Below are positions 44,863-54,264 of a DNA stretch of 64,000 nt, piece by piece. Position 1 is the first letter of the stretch. The number at the start of each line of letters is the position of its first letter. Where the stretch lies: positions 78,989,830 through 79,053,829 of the forward strand of contig OZ023273.1 of the NCBI GenBank assembly GCA_964007475.1. Reading direction: 5' to 3'. Origin of the DNA: Hybos culiciformis (lineage: Eukaryota; Arthropoda; Insecta; Diptera; Hybotidae). The notes beneath the pieces were generated by a model, which saw nothing but the letters and a program-made list of their open reading frames with translations, was not told where the DNA came from and made no database searches. The position numbers were made by a program, and so were the translations under genes.

Positions 44863-44995
44863 CGGACGCTTTTGTATTTATTTTTTGTGTAAGTTGGAAG
44901 GAATGAAATAATAATTATTGAAAAACTCTCAAATAAAAGCATTCTTATCAAAAATAAATTAAAAACTTCAAAAATATAATTATTAAAAGAATAAT

Positions 44996-45512
44996 ATAAT
45001 TTCTCTTTTAAAATATTCTTGTTTACTAGAAATTTTTTATAGAACTTTATAGAACGTAAGTTTCGTTTTCCTACGTATCTCATAATCTCGATTTGGGTAT
45101 TTTTCTATTTACAAAAAAAAACTATTAGATTATACGTCTGTTGATCTCATATTTTTCTTCATTTTTTTTGAAACTCTTCAAATAAAATCCGTCACAACTT
45201 CTATGTTGTAAGTTTCTATTGCCAAACTAGATTTCATACTTGATCTTGTTATTTTTGATAATTTCTCTTTTAAAATATTCTTGTTTACTAGAAATTTTTT
45301 ATAGAACTTTATAGAACGTAAATTTCGTTTTCCTACGTATCTCATAATCTCGATTTGGGTATTTTTCTATTTACAAAAAAAAACTATTAGATTATACGTC
45401 TGTTGATCTCATATTTTTCTTCATTTTTTTTTTGAAACTCTTCAAATAAAATCCGTCACAACTTCTATGTTGTAAGTTTCTATTGCCAAACTAGATTTCA
45501 TACTTGATCTTG
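44996..45512. repeat. Two-copy direct repeat, period 262 bp
   Basis: AATTTCTCTTTTAAAATATT at about 44997 and again at 45259, continuing nearly identically to TTCATACTTGATCTTG (ends 45249 and 45512). Differences are a G/A near 45056/45318 and one T in a T-run. Content unknown. Confidence 0.93.
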
Positions 45513-45769
45513 TGGTCTGGTAGTTTTTTTCTTGACCATGGCTTTTGTCTTTATTGTGAGTTCGACGCTCTTGTCTAAACTTTCAAGTTCAAGGTTGGAT
45601 TTTTTGACTGACTCATTTCCGAAACCTATTTTTGATAACAAGACATAAATATTTTTTTTTTACGTATTCAATAAATTTTTCATCAATAAATTAACTATTT
45701 CCTTTCAACATAATAAATTTTATTTTTTTTTTATATTCCAGTACAATAAATCCAATACTTTATAATATA

Positions 45770-45946
45770 ATGTCACATAGATATCGTATTGCATTTAAAG
45801 AAACATTGTGTGGTAGAAAACGGAGTTTTTATGGTAATTCTAATGGTTTCGGCAAAGATCAATCCAGTTTTAGAGAAACAATAAAAACAATGGTGGGATC
45901 AGAAACATCACAACTGGTATTTAATAAATTTGTTAAATTGAACTAA
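45770..45946 (+). CDS. Small ORF of unknown nature (58 aa)
   Basis: An ATG-to-stop ORF of 58 residues (starts MSHRYRIAFKETLCGRKRSF, ends KFVKLN). It is basic, and its composition is less A+T-biased than its surroundings. Preceded by a pyrimidine tract and AG at 45738-45741, so it could be an exon. No domain recognised and no neighbour that explains it. Confidence 0.2.
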   Translation: MSHRYRIAFKETLCGRKRSFYGNSNGFGKDQSSFRETIKTMVGSETSQLVFNKFVKLN

Positions 45947-46084
45947 ATATTTTGCAAAGAAAAAAAAACGGCTATCATTTGTCCCGACGTTCCCAAAACA
46001 TTGTACTCCTTTCCGTCGCTCGCAAATCTATTGGTGGAACTCCAGTTATCAGCAGAATTGCACTGTCAGATGAAGAATTCTGAA

Positions 46085-46275
46085 ACAAGAACACCTATTT
46101 ACGGAGGCAGCGTTTCTCCGAAAAACGCCTTCTCCATTGCCTATCATCTACCATCTTGGAGAGCGTGACTGCAGCGAGTACAGTTTTCCTGATGCTAGAA
46201 GGTCCACCAACGTTCGGCATCAGTCCTGGTAGGCTGTTGCAAGCACTTGATCCTTTTCTGCCAGTTTGCTCGTGT
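46085..46275 (-). pseudogene. R1-clade LINE reverse transcriptase relic
   Basis: The minus strand reads SLPGLMPNVGGPSSIRKTVL then AAVTLSKMV, and a stop. L(M)PNVGGP followed by a basic RRLL-like block is the signature of R1-clade RTs just before their C-terminal region. The G+C content is clearly higher than the surroundings, as for other R1 fragments. Only about 60 codons survive. Confidence 0.6.
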
Positions 46276-46344
46276 GTCTTTTAAACTGAGCCTTCTATCT
46301 AACTCTATCTAGTAGTCCTGGCTAGATAACTGAGCAAATGCGAA

Positions 46345-46445
46345 ACCGACCACGCTAGAACCAGCATGTTTAGCAGCCCGTCATAAACGAGTTTCCAAAG
46401 AAAGGGACCCAGGTTCGATCCTTGCGGGTCTCAACACCATATTTT
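46345..46445 (+). repeat. tRNA-box-B-containing repeat unit 1
   Basis: AACCAGCATGTTTAGCAGCCCGT through TTCCAAAGAAAGGGACC to GGTTCGATCCTTGCGGGTCT (segments of one unit). GGTTCGATCC fits a Pol III box B. The unit recurs at 46450-46513 plus 46843-46890, where it is split by a foldback element. It could be a SINE or a decayed tRNA-derived unit, as box A is poor. Confidence 0.4.
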
Positions 46446-46513
46446 ATGGTCCACTTTGAACTGTAAAACCGACCGAAACAGCATGTTTAACAGCCCGGTA
46501 TCGATGATGTTCC

Positions 46514-46842
46514 GATTTGCGGACAATTCACCATATTACAATTCACCATATTACAATTCACCGTATTACAATTGACCGTATTACAATTCAACGTATAACA
46601 ATTCACTGTATGAGCAATTCACCGTGTAAGCTATTTGCCGTATCAGTATGATTTGACCTATTTTAATAGTAAAAGCGTTTCGTGGAACGGGGGACCCGAA
46701 CTCCCCAAATCACATTTTTTTTTTCTTGGCGGGCTTCGCAAGTGTGATGTATATGCACAATATGGTGAATTGCTGATACGGTGAATTGTAATACGGTGAA
46801 TTGCTGTACGGTGAATAATTCACTGTAAATTGTCCGGATCCC
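46514..46842. mobile_element. Foldback-like element A, 329 bp, 8-bp TSD
   Basis: Left part: tandem ACAATTCACCGTATT modules (about eight, 46520-46640). Right part: the same module inverted (TACGGTGAATTG, four or five copies, 46755-46836). The ends read GATTTGCGGACAATTC and, inverted, GGGATCCGGACAATTT. GATGTTCC flanks both sides (46506-46513, 46843-46850). The 46345 unit, which has no insertion at the matching place, supports the limits. The minus-strand ORFs at 46663-46895 merely read through modules. Confidence 0.8.
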
Positions 46843-46850
46843 GATGTTCC

Positions 46851-46900
46851 AAAGAACACGACCGAGCTTCGATCCTTGTGGCACTTTGAAGCCATTTAAT
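46851..46900 (+). repeat. tRNA-box-B-containing repeat unit 2, right half
   Basis: AAAGAACACGACCGAGCTTCGATCCTTGTGGC continues the unit begun at about 46450 (CAGCATGTTTAACAGCCCGG), given here in segments. Compared with unit 1, GGTTCGATCC has changed to GCTTCGATCC. Confidence 0.4.
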
Positions 46901-47079
46901 TCGTAGAATACTCGTCGCTGTTCGGATAGTTGTGTTTGATGTCTGCGAGATAATCAGGTGTTTCCCATAACTTTTAACTCATTGATAAAATTTGTCAATT
47001 AAAAAGAGTTTAAGGCATTTTTAATATATACAGTATTGGTATTTTTTGTGTGTTTAAAAAAAAAAAAAGAATAATATTG

Positions 47080-47125
47080 TAATAATAATAATAATAATAA
47101 CAATAATAATAATAATAATAATAAA
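47080..47125. repeat. (AAT)n microsatellite
   Basis: About 15 units of AAT with one interruption (AAC near 47100). The minus-strand ORF through it is an artefact. Confidence 0.9.
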
Positions 47126-47489
47126 TTAAATTAAAAGTACGACAACTCGACAATTTTATTCGAAATAAAATAAAACAAATAAATAAACCTGACGCGGTTA
47201 TCAAGTCTTTTTGTATTTTCTATCCTATATTCCCGTGCACTCTTCTTTACTCGCTAGTCGTTGCAGTACTGGAAGTCAATAAGGCTATAAAAACTGATGA
47301 CCACCGGTTCGCAGTTCGCCAGTTTGTTATCGGAACTCCTACTGAGTTGGGATGAACAAAAATTTTGTATAATTTTTGTAACATCCGAGGTTTGGACGCG
47401 AATTAAAGACTTAAAATCATAAAGTCCCTTGTTAAAATCTTTGTTTCTTTGGAAAGAACCAACCAACACGTCATGATTTTTGCTTCCTT

Positions 47490-48256
47490 TACTATCAGGG
47501 TCATCATCTCTTGGATCTGTTTCTAACATCGAATCCAGATAATTATAAAGCTTCAATTAATTCCCTCCTTGTAAACTCCGATCATTGTACGAGCCAATTC
47601 TCATGGTACGAGCCAATTCTCAAGCTGATTGGGATGGGCTTGCCGGTTTTCTTGGACGGATGGATCTGTCTCTTCTTGGAGAGGGATGTTGACCTTTGCA
47701 CGGTTGTCATTACTGAAAGTATTCTGCTAGGGATGAAACTTTTCATACCCCATAAAAAGGTTCAAAATAAAACGAGTACCTGGAAAAAGCTCAGAGAAGG
47801 GCTATTAGATTGATAAACTACCAGCTCGTTAGCACCACTCAATCACCGTCGCAAAACTACCAGCTCGTTATCACACTCAATCACCGTCGCAATGTAGGTG
47901 CACTTTCCATTTTTTATAAATACATTGTTGGAACGGATATGTGTTCGCTGGAAGTAAAAGCCCTAGCTCCTCAACGTCAAGTATTTTCACGGCAAACATG
48001 TTCCGCCTCAATGTCACATCCATATTTCGTCAAAATTCCCAGATCTGATAGAACTAGCTTCGGAGATTCGTTTTCAATTCGCACCTCGACAATGTGGAAT
48101 GCTCTCTTATCAAAGTTGTTTCCTACAGCTGGAGATTGTTTGATTTATGACTAGAGCCGTTTTAAGAAGAGTGTAAATGATTACCTTCTATCTGTCCCAC
48201 TTTTTAACCCCGTCTTAACTTCCTGTCTTCATTACCAAATTCATACTTCTTGAAGT
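47490..48256 (+). pseudogene. CR1/Jockey-type LINE with internal deletion: endonuclease end joined to RT C-terminus
   Basis: 47511-47813 begins LDLFLTSNPDNY (the end of the endonuclease domain), then SDHCTSQF, WICLFLERDVDLCTVVI and GMKLFIPHKKVQNKT (the linker). Directly after, 47810-48154 reads the RT C-terminus: AIRLINYQL-like, LNHRRNVGALSIFYKYIVGT, SHPYFVKIPRSDRTSF and SIRTSTMWNALLS. The whole catalytic palm is gone, so two distant parts are fused in almost one frame. The 3' end continues (FKKSVNDYLLSV) to a foldback insertion at 48266 and resumes at 49221 up to an A-rich tail near 49275. Confidence 0.8.
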
Positions 48257-48265
48257 ATAAAAGGT

Positions 48266-49220
48266 GGTGTCTGGACAATTCATCGTAGACAATTCACCGT
48301 AAGACAATTCAGCGTAAACAATTCACCGTATGGACAATTCACCGTATGGACAATTCACCGTATGGACAATTCACCGTATGGACAATTCACCGTATGGACA
48401 ATTCACCGTATGGACAATTCACCGTATAAATAAGAATAATGTTTCCATGTACGGTCTTCTTGGAAAAATTACTTTGCCATTAATGCTTTACGTTAAATAA
48501 TTAAACAAAAACTGTAGTCTTCGTGTTTTCTTTCTTAACACCCTCTCTTTGCATTGCGGACAATTAACCGTAAACAATTCACTGTAAGACAATTCACCGA
48601 AACAATTCACCGTATGAATAATTCAGCGTATGGACAATTCATCGTATGAACTAACTATTTTCTGTTTAATTTGATCATTTAAATTCAAGAAATAAAAAAT
48701 AAAAATATTTAACAAAAACCAAAAAAAAAAAAAAAAAACTAAATGAACAAAAAAAGTGATCGGTAACGTAGATAGATCGTCTCCTCGTGGTACTGACTGG
48801 GTAAAGCTAAATGACTTACCTAAAATTTAAAAACAACTGTAAAATTTTAGAAAAAATATTTCACCGTATGGACAATTCACCGTATGGACAATTCACCGTA
48901 GGGACAATTCACCGTATGAATAATTCATCGCAAAGGAAATTATTTTTATCAATCCGGGCGGCCGCAATGAATTATTCATACGGTGAATTGTCCATACGAT
49001 GAATTGTCCATACGGTGAATTGCCCATACGGTGAATTGTCCATACGGTGAATTGTCCATACGGTGAATTATCCATACGGTCAATTGTCCATACGGTGAAT
49101 TGTTCATACGATGAATTGTTCAAACGATGAATTGTCCATACGGTGAATTGTCCATACGGTGAATTGTCTTACGGTGAATTGTCTTACGGTGAATTGTTTA
49201 CGGTGAACTGTCCGTAATGC
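48266..49220. mobile_element. Foldback-like element B, 955 bp, 9-bp TSD
   Basis: Flanked by ATAAAAGGT at 48257-48265 and 49221-49229. Plus-orientation modules ACAATTCACCGTATGG stand at 48272-48425, 48557-48650 and 48858-48925. Inverted modules CCATACGGTGAATTGT fill 48966-49215. The outermost modules on both sides run in the same order (no spacer, then AGACAATTCACCGTA, then AACAATTCACCGTATGG), so the ends are true inverted repeats. GCATTGCGGACAATTA at 48553 repeats the terminal motif internally, as though a second copy had inserted. The ORFs here only read the modules. Confidence 0.85.
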
Positions 49221-49280
49221 ATAAAAGGTATCCCACCTAGTAAGTTGGTAACTTTATTGAAAAAAAAATAAATAAAAAGA
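49221..49280 (+). mobile_element. LINE 3' end resumed after foldback element
   Basis: ATAAAAGGTATCCCACC... then AAAAAATAAATAAAAA. Continuation of the LINE at 47490-48256. Confidence 0.5.
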
Positions 49281-49668
49281 TCATTATTGTGGCCGTGTCA
49301 GGTGCTGCCTGTAGTGTATTAATTAAACAACAAACGCTGGACGTCTTGATTGAAAATGTATATAAAAATATTTTGAATAATTTCGGTGTTAATATGTTCA
49401 GAAAAGAATTAAAGTAAAAATCGATAACTTAAATTGTTAGAGTGCGTTCCATTTATTCACGATTTTCCCTAAAACTGGAATCTGATTCTACTTTTGAGTA
49501 TTTTGAATAATGGAACGATGCGATTTGACAGCTAAAATTTTATGTCCTGAATATTTTCTGTAAAAAAAAATTCCGATATTTGATTTTATTTGTAATAAAT
49601 CTGTAAAGGTGAATTTAAAATTTCCCATAGCAATTCGTTTTCTAGGACAACTTTTAAGTGATTTTATA

Positions 49669-50370
49669 GGTGAACTGACAAACCGCGAAAAATTTTGGTC
49701 ATAACCGCGAAACTAGAATTTGTATGAGTTTCGCGGTTAAAACAAAAATTTTTGTTATAACCGAAATGATAAAAATCGAATTTTTGTGTTTCGCGGTTAT
49801 AACAAAAATTTTTGTTATAACCGCGAAACACAAAAATTCGATTTTTTTCATTTCGCGGTTATAACAAACATTTTTGTTATAACCGCGAAACACAAAAATT
49901 AGATTTTTTTCATTTCGCGATTATAACAAAAATTTTGGTTATAACCTCGAAACACAAAAATCGAATTTTCGGGGTTATAACAAAAATTTTTGTTGTAACC
50001 ACGAAACACGAAATTTCGATCATTTTGAAAACTGAAATGCAAAGCCGCATTTCAGTTTCCCACTGACCAACAGCCCGCCGGCCGCCCTGCTGAGCCCCCT
50101 CCGTGTGCTTATCTCCCAACTTTTTGTTTCGAAGTCTTATTTCATTTTTCAAAATGATCGAGTTTTTGTGTTTCGCGATTATAACAAACCGCGAAATGAT
50201 AAAAATTCGATTTTTTTCATTTCGCGGTTATAACAAAATTTTTTGGTATAACCACGAGGAAATTTTTGTTATAACCGCGAAACGAAATTTTTTCAATTTT
50301 TGCCATATTTTTTCACGGTTAGGACAAAAAAAAATCGCGGTTATGACATTCGCAGTTATGTCATGTAGCC
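49669..50370. mobile_element. Palindrome-module element 1, 702 bp, 8-bp TSD
   Basis: Flanked by ATTTTATA at 49661-49668 and 50371-50378. The ends read GGTGAACTGACAAACCGCGA and, inverted, GGCTACATGACATAACTGCG. The interior is a chain of TTTCGCGGTTATAACAAAAA modules in alternating orientation, each pair a perfect local palindrome, about a dozen in all. They flank a GC-rich core at about 50068-50115 (GCCGCCCTGCTG, CCCCCTCCGTGTGCTTATCTC). TTATTTCATTTTTCAAAATG near 50137 is the module of the 57000 element. The short ORFs here only read the modules. Confidence 0.85.
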
Positions 50371-50694
50371 ATTTTATATGCAGAATCGGAGTACAATAGC
50401 TATTGAATGTTAAAAAATTGTGGGAAAATAATGGGTAAGATAGAAAAAATTATTTATGTTTAAATTAAAAATTATTTAAACAAATTCCTTTTTTTTTAGA
50501 AAATTTCAATAAGTAATGAGGAATACGAAAATTTTTAAATGTTAATAGGTAAGTTGAACTTTTTTTTTTTTAAGAAAAAAGTTGAATCAAATATATTTTA
50601 ATTTATTTTAGAAGAACCAATTGAATAGTACGAGCAGTCCTGTTAGCCAAAAATCAATTAAAACCTCCTTGACCTACAAATAAATTTTTCAAAA

Positions 50695-51168
50695 TTCAAG
50701 GACTTGACAAGTTTGAATTCGGAGGTTTGGGACCAAATATCCAAAATTGTGGATGAAATTTTTTTTTAAATATACACCGGATGAATGCCATAAAAAGCTC
50801 ACTGCATTAAAATGCCAATACATCCGGGTCAAAGATCATAATAATAAGATTGGAAACGATCCATATATTGTAAATATGAAGAGGAGTTTGACGACATGTT
50901 TCAAAAAGAACACTTTATGTCACCAATGTCGATAGCAGAATCCAGTAATTACAACATGCCTTCCACTTCCTCCGTAAACTGTTTTTTTGACGACACCAAC
51001 GAGCATAAGAGATTATTGAAGAGACAATATTATATATATATAAGAGAAGAGCAGGTGGATCGGTTTAAAAAAAAAAACATGGAGATGAAAGAAAAATTTT
51101 TAGAAGCCATTCATCAATCAACGAACGTCTTCAAAACTTTCATGAAAAAATTAATTGAAAAATTATAA
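50695..51168 (+). pseudogene. Myb/SANT-like DNA-binding protein remnant
   Basis: A trihelix-type (Myb/SANT-like) protein as often found as accessory gene of PIF/Harbinger elements or as host regulator. About 50710-50900 reads SEVWDQISKIVDEIFFKYTP, CHKKLTALKCQYIRVKDHNN and GNDPYI. The frame then shifts to 50896-51168 with a Ser-rich linker (SIAESSNYNMPSTSSVN) and a C-terminal Lys/Glu coiled coil (EEQVDRFKKKNMEMKEKFLE). The Trp of helix 1 and the KDHNxKxGND motif are clear. The helix 1 region upstream is probably in another exon (about 50610-50640) or lost. No adjacent Harbinger nuclease. Confidence 0.65.
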
Positions 51169-51329
51169 TTACGAAAGCATATAAGAACTGTCCCAGAAAA
51201 AAACCGACCATCAAAAAACACAAATAATGAGATAAATTTAAATAAAATTAGTTTTGTTTATTTAAGGAAAAATATTTTAAACATATTTTAAAAAAAATTT
51301 GAATTTGTTTTAATTTTTTTAATTTTCTA

Positions 51330-51505
51330 TATAAAATTTTCGTACATTTCTACTTAGGCTTTTCATTAGACTTTGTACACGACTTAAAGTTATTGAATCT
51401 GATGCTTTTTTGTATTGTTTTTTAAATCCAGTCATATCGATAGTTGTTTTTATTGTTTTTTTCAATTTTATTTTAACATGGGACCAAATCTCTCTATTGG
51501 GTGTA
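51330..51505 (-). pseudogene. Tc1/mariner transposase, C-terminal end
   Basis: The minus strand reads PNREIWSHVKIKLKKTI then FKKQYKKASDSITLSRVQSL and MKSLSRNVRKFYIEN, then a stop. This is the C-terminal segment after the last catalytic residue (IE..W..VK), which is degraded here to NREIW. The upstream part of the catalytic domain is replaced by the 51507-51960 insertion. Confidence 0.75.
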
Positions 51506-51506
51506 C

Positions 51507-51960
51507 AATGTTCCCTCTAAGCTGCGCGCGTGCGCGTTAGCGCACCCAATTTTTTACTTGCGCGCAGATCATTATCTTTCGCGCAGACAAAATTGAACGC
51601 AATAATGAAGTTAATTTGTTAAAAAATTTTAAACTTCACAAATAAATTTTTAAATTTTCATTAATCAGTCTTAAATTTTTTGTTGGAAAATCGTTTCGTT
51701 TTTACTATACGAGGTACGATTTTTTTCTCAATTTTATTCAGGCGAATTAAATCAAATATTTTTAATGGAACTAATATGCTTTTAAATTAAATTTATTTAT
51801 ATTGGAAAAACCAAATAAATCGTCGTGAATATTTAAATTTAAAATAAGATATTGTTGTTTATACTTGATATTATTATTTATAACTACAAAGTAACATTTG
51901 AATTTTATATTTGTTTTTATAATACAAATTTTGGTATGTTTTGGTACCTATTTTTGTTTA
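51507..51960. mobile_element. Insertion with GC-rich hAT-like end inside the Tc1/mariner element
   Basis: The left edge CAATGTTCCCTCTAAGCTGC followed by GCGCGTGCGCG looks like a hAT-type terminus. I find no matching right terminus, so the copy is probably truncated. Its right limit is inferred only from where transposase coding resumes (about 51970). Confidence 0.4.
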
Positions 51961-51969
51961 TATTATTTT

Positions 51970-52135
51970 TTAAGCAACATAAAAGTCTTGGCCACGAACT
52001 TGTTGGAAATCAGCTTTACAATAAGTTTCATCATCCATAACACAACAGGGAAATTTTGTTAGAAATTGTTGATACAATTTTCGAGCGCGTGTTTTTGCCC
52101 TCAAATGTTGCTCTATGGGCCGTTATTTAAATAAA
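51970..52135 (-). pseudogene. Tc1/mariner transposase, first catalytic block
   Basis: The minus strand reads AKTRARKLYQQFLTKFPCCV then MDDETYCKADFQQVRGQDFY and a stop. MDDETY (52021-52038) carries the first catalytic Asp of the DDE/D domain in this Tc1/mariner branch. No frame break inside this piece. Confidence 0.85.
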
Positions 52136-52361
52136 ACAAAGAATTATTTTTAAAATAACAAATCAAAGCGAAATTAAAATATTAATGTTTTTTAAATTTT
52201 TTTTTTTCCGCTTTGAATGTTGTGATATCGAAATTTAAATTAATTAAGCTTTACATATAATTATGTATTAAGTTTTTATTATGTAGGAAGAAAACAGAAA
52301 AAATAAAAACCAATTTGAATAATTTTTATACTTAAAAATTATGTTCTATGTTCTATGTATT

Positions 52362-52516
52362 ATGAACTTAGTTCTCCATCCATTGCAATTAAAGTAAATT
52401 ATTTTGTCTTTAAGACTGAAAAAAAAACAATTCGATCTTTGAAACTTCTCATTCCAGCCTGGGCTTTAATTCTTTGGACAGATGACTTTGATGTTTCAAG
52501 TTTATTTGCCACATCT
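52362..52516 (-). pseudogene. Tc1/mariner transposase, second helix-turn-helix
   Basis: The minus strand reads IRDVANKLETSKSSVQRIKA then QAGMRSFKDR, the DNA-binding helix-turn-helix (RDVAxxLxxSxxSVxRI). It breaks in the poly-T/A run near 52420. On its upstream side the 52525-52890 element interrupts the protein. Confidence 0.8.
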
Positions 52517-52524
52517 CTAATAAG

Positions 52525-52890
52525 GCTGTCACACTTCGGCTTTTTAATGGCTTTTTGAAAAAGCTATCATCGTTGTGGCTATTTCGTGGCTTTTTCCATA
52601 CAAAAAAAAGAAAAAAAAGCTAGTGGCTTTTCAAAAAGCCACTAGAAAATCAGGGATCAAATAACAAATGAGCTCTGTGAGAAAAAAATAAACTAACAAT
52701 TGCATACTTTCAGGAAGTTGGCGGCAATTTTTTAAAAAAAACGAATAAAAAAACAAAAAAAATTCCGAAAAAAAAAGGAAAAAGATATGACAAAACGAGA
52801 AAAAAAAAGAAAAAAAACCAAAAAGTGCAAGTGTGAACGCATTTAAAAAAGCCGTCATGAGTAGTGGCTTTTTAGTTTTAGTGTGACTCG
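52525..52890. mobile_element. Short inverted-repeat element, 366 bp, in the Tc1/mariner transposase
   Basis: The ends GCTGTCACACTTCGGCTTTT and, inverted, CGAGTCACACTAAAACTAAA. Flanks CTAATAAG (52517-52524) and CTTATAAG (52891-52898) agree at 7 of 8 bases. The interior repeats GTGGCTTTTT/AAAAAGCCAC in both orientations. The transposase reading continues across it (NPNS | IRDVANKLE). Confidence 0.75.
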
Positions 52891-52898
52891 CTTATAAG

Positions 52899-53165
52899 CA
52901 AAGAGTTAGGATTTCGCTTTATTGCGGCTATGGCGCGACTTTTTAATTTTTTATCGACAAAACCGCTTTTTCTTCCTGAACCTTGCTTTCTGTTCACACT
53001 CTGAATTTTGTTCAATTTACTTAATACATTCTGGATAGTAGGTCCTTTTGGGAATTTTCAATAGTTTTTATAGTGCATGCTGAGACAAATTTGGATTTTC
53101 AAGGTGTTTGTACAAAATTAGTTTTCTTCTTTTAACTTGTTTGACCTTTTTTTTTTGTTAAATTA
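52899..53165 (-). pseudogene. Tc1/mariner transposase, N-terminal helix-turn-helix
   Basis: The minus strand reads GPTIQNVLSKLNKIQSVNRK then QGSGRKSG and RAIAAIKRNPNS. GSGR after a helix-turn-helix is typical between the two N-terminal domains of Tc1 transposases. A frame change near 53050 separates the first helix (LYKHLENPNLSQHA). Confidence 0.7.
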
Positions 53166-53294
53166 AAGAATCACAACGAAACGAAATTTTTTATTTATTT
53201 TTCAACTATAAGACATCGACTTATTTGTTTAAATTTTTAAAACAAAGTATTTTAACGGTTTTTGTAAGCATATGAAAGTGGGACAGTTTTTATT

Positions 53295-54250
53295 TCAATC
53301 TATTTTTTAATTTATATGTTTGTTAAATACTTTGTCTGTTGGTTAGCTTTTCCTTGTATGAAATAAAACGAAAATAACTTTTCCATTTGGAGTATTAGTT
53401 GTTTAAATTAATCTAGTAATTGTTACAGAACGTGAAAATATGCAACTATGAAGATCTAAAAGCATAAAAATTTTTAATTTATTTAGAAATTTGCTTTTAG
53501 GGAAAGATTTACCAATACCAACAGACAAAATCTTTAAATCTTTTTTATGTGAATAAATATTTGAATCTTTTTCGATGAGAATCCTTCAAATTATTCAGGA
53601 TGTTTATAAAATCTTTTTGAATGAAATTCTGAATAATTTTTTTAGATACATAATATTGAAAAAATTATTCAAATAATGTTTTATTCAAACATACCCTGTA
53701 ATTCGGTACTAATAAATTTCGTGCAAATAAATTGATGTAAATAAATTGTTTCAATTTAATATACATATTTCTTTTTATTTTAAATTTATAACAGGTCTAA
53801 TTGTTATAATGTGCTACCAAAAATTGAAAATATTGGAATATAAACAGTTATAGATAAAATTTTTAGAAAAATATTTAAAATTCCTAAGTACCTACTAGCT
53901 AGAAATATAAATTTGAAAATTATTTACCCACAGGCTTACAAATTAAAAAGTACAAGTTTTTAAATAAAAATTCAATTTTATCGACAAATAAATTTTATTT
54001 TTTTATTAAAATTTTAATTTTTATTGAAAATATTTCTATTGAAAATTTAAAAAATAAAAAATTTCATATCTTTATGTAAAATTCCATAGAAAGGAACATC
54101 AAATATTAAATAAAGTAATAAAGTAATTTTATTTCATTATTCGACCAATCAGCCGAAAAATCAAAAAAACACTTGTCCGAATCGCAAATGGCCTGCAATG
54201 TAATTGAATGGAACTTATTCCTGTTCCGATACTCAATGGCCTGATCTGTT
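53295..54250. other. A+T-rich stretch without recognised gene
   Basis: No ORF with recognisable content. Only short A/T runs. Confidence 0.5.
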
Positions 54251-54264
54251 ATTTTACTTGAATT

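Larger units (their letters stand above)
51184..53290 (-). mobile_element. Tc1/mariner element with two nested insertions
   Basis: The ends AGAACTGTCCCAG (51184) and, inverted, AAAACTGTCCCAC (to 53290) are short inverted repeats. Each is flanked by TA (51182-51183, 53291-53292), the invariant Tc1/mariner target. The transposase is on the minus strand in four pieces. Nested elements: 52525-52890 and about 51507-51960. Confidence 0.8.

Noticed and set aside
48811..49123. Protein of repeating MDNSPYGQFTV on either strand
   Set aside because: Translation of the foldback module, seen in all frames where it happens to lack stops.
49699..50399. Short ORFs with repeated FAVITKIFVI
   Set aside because: These read the palindromic modules of the 49669-50370 element. 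No independent coding signal.
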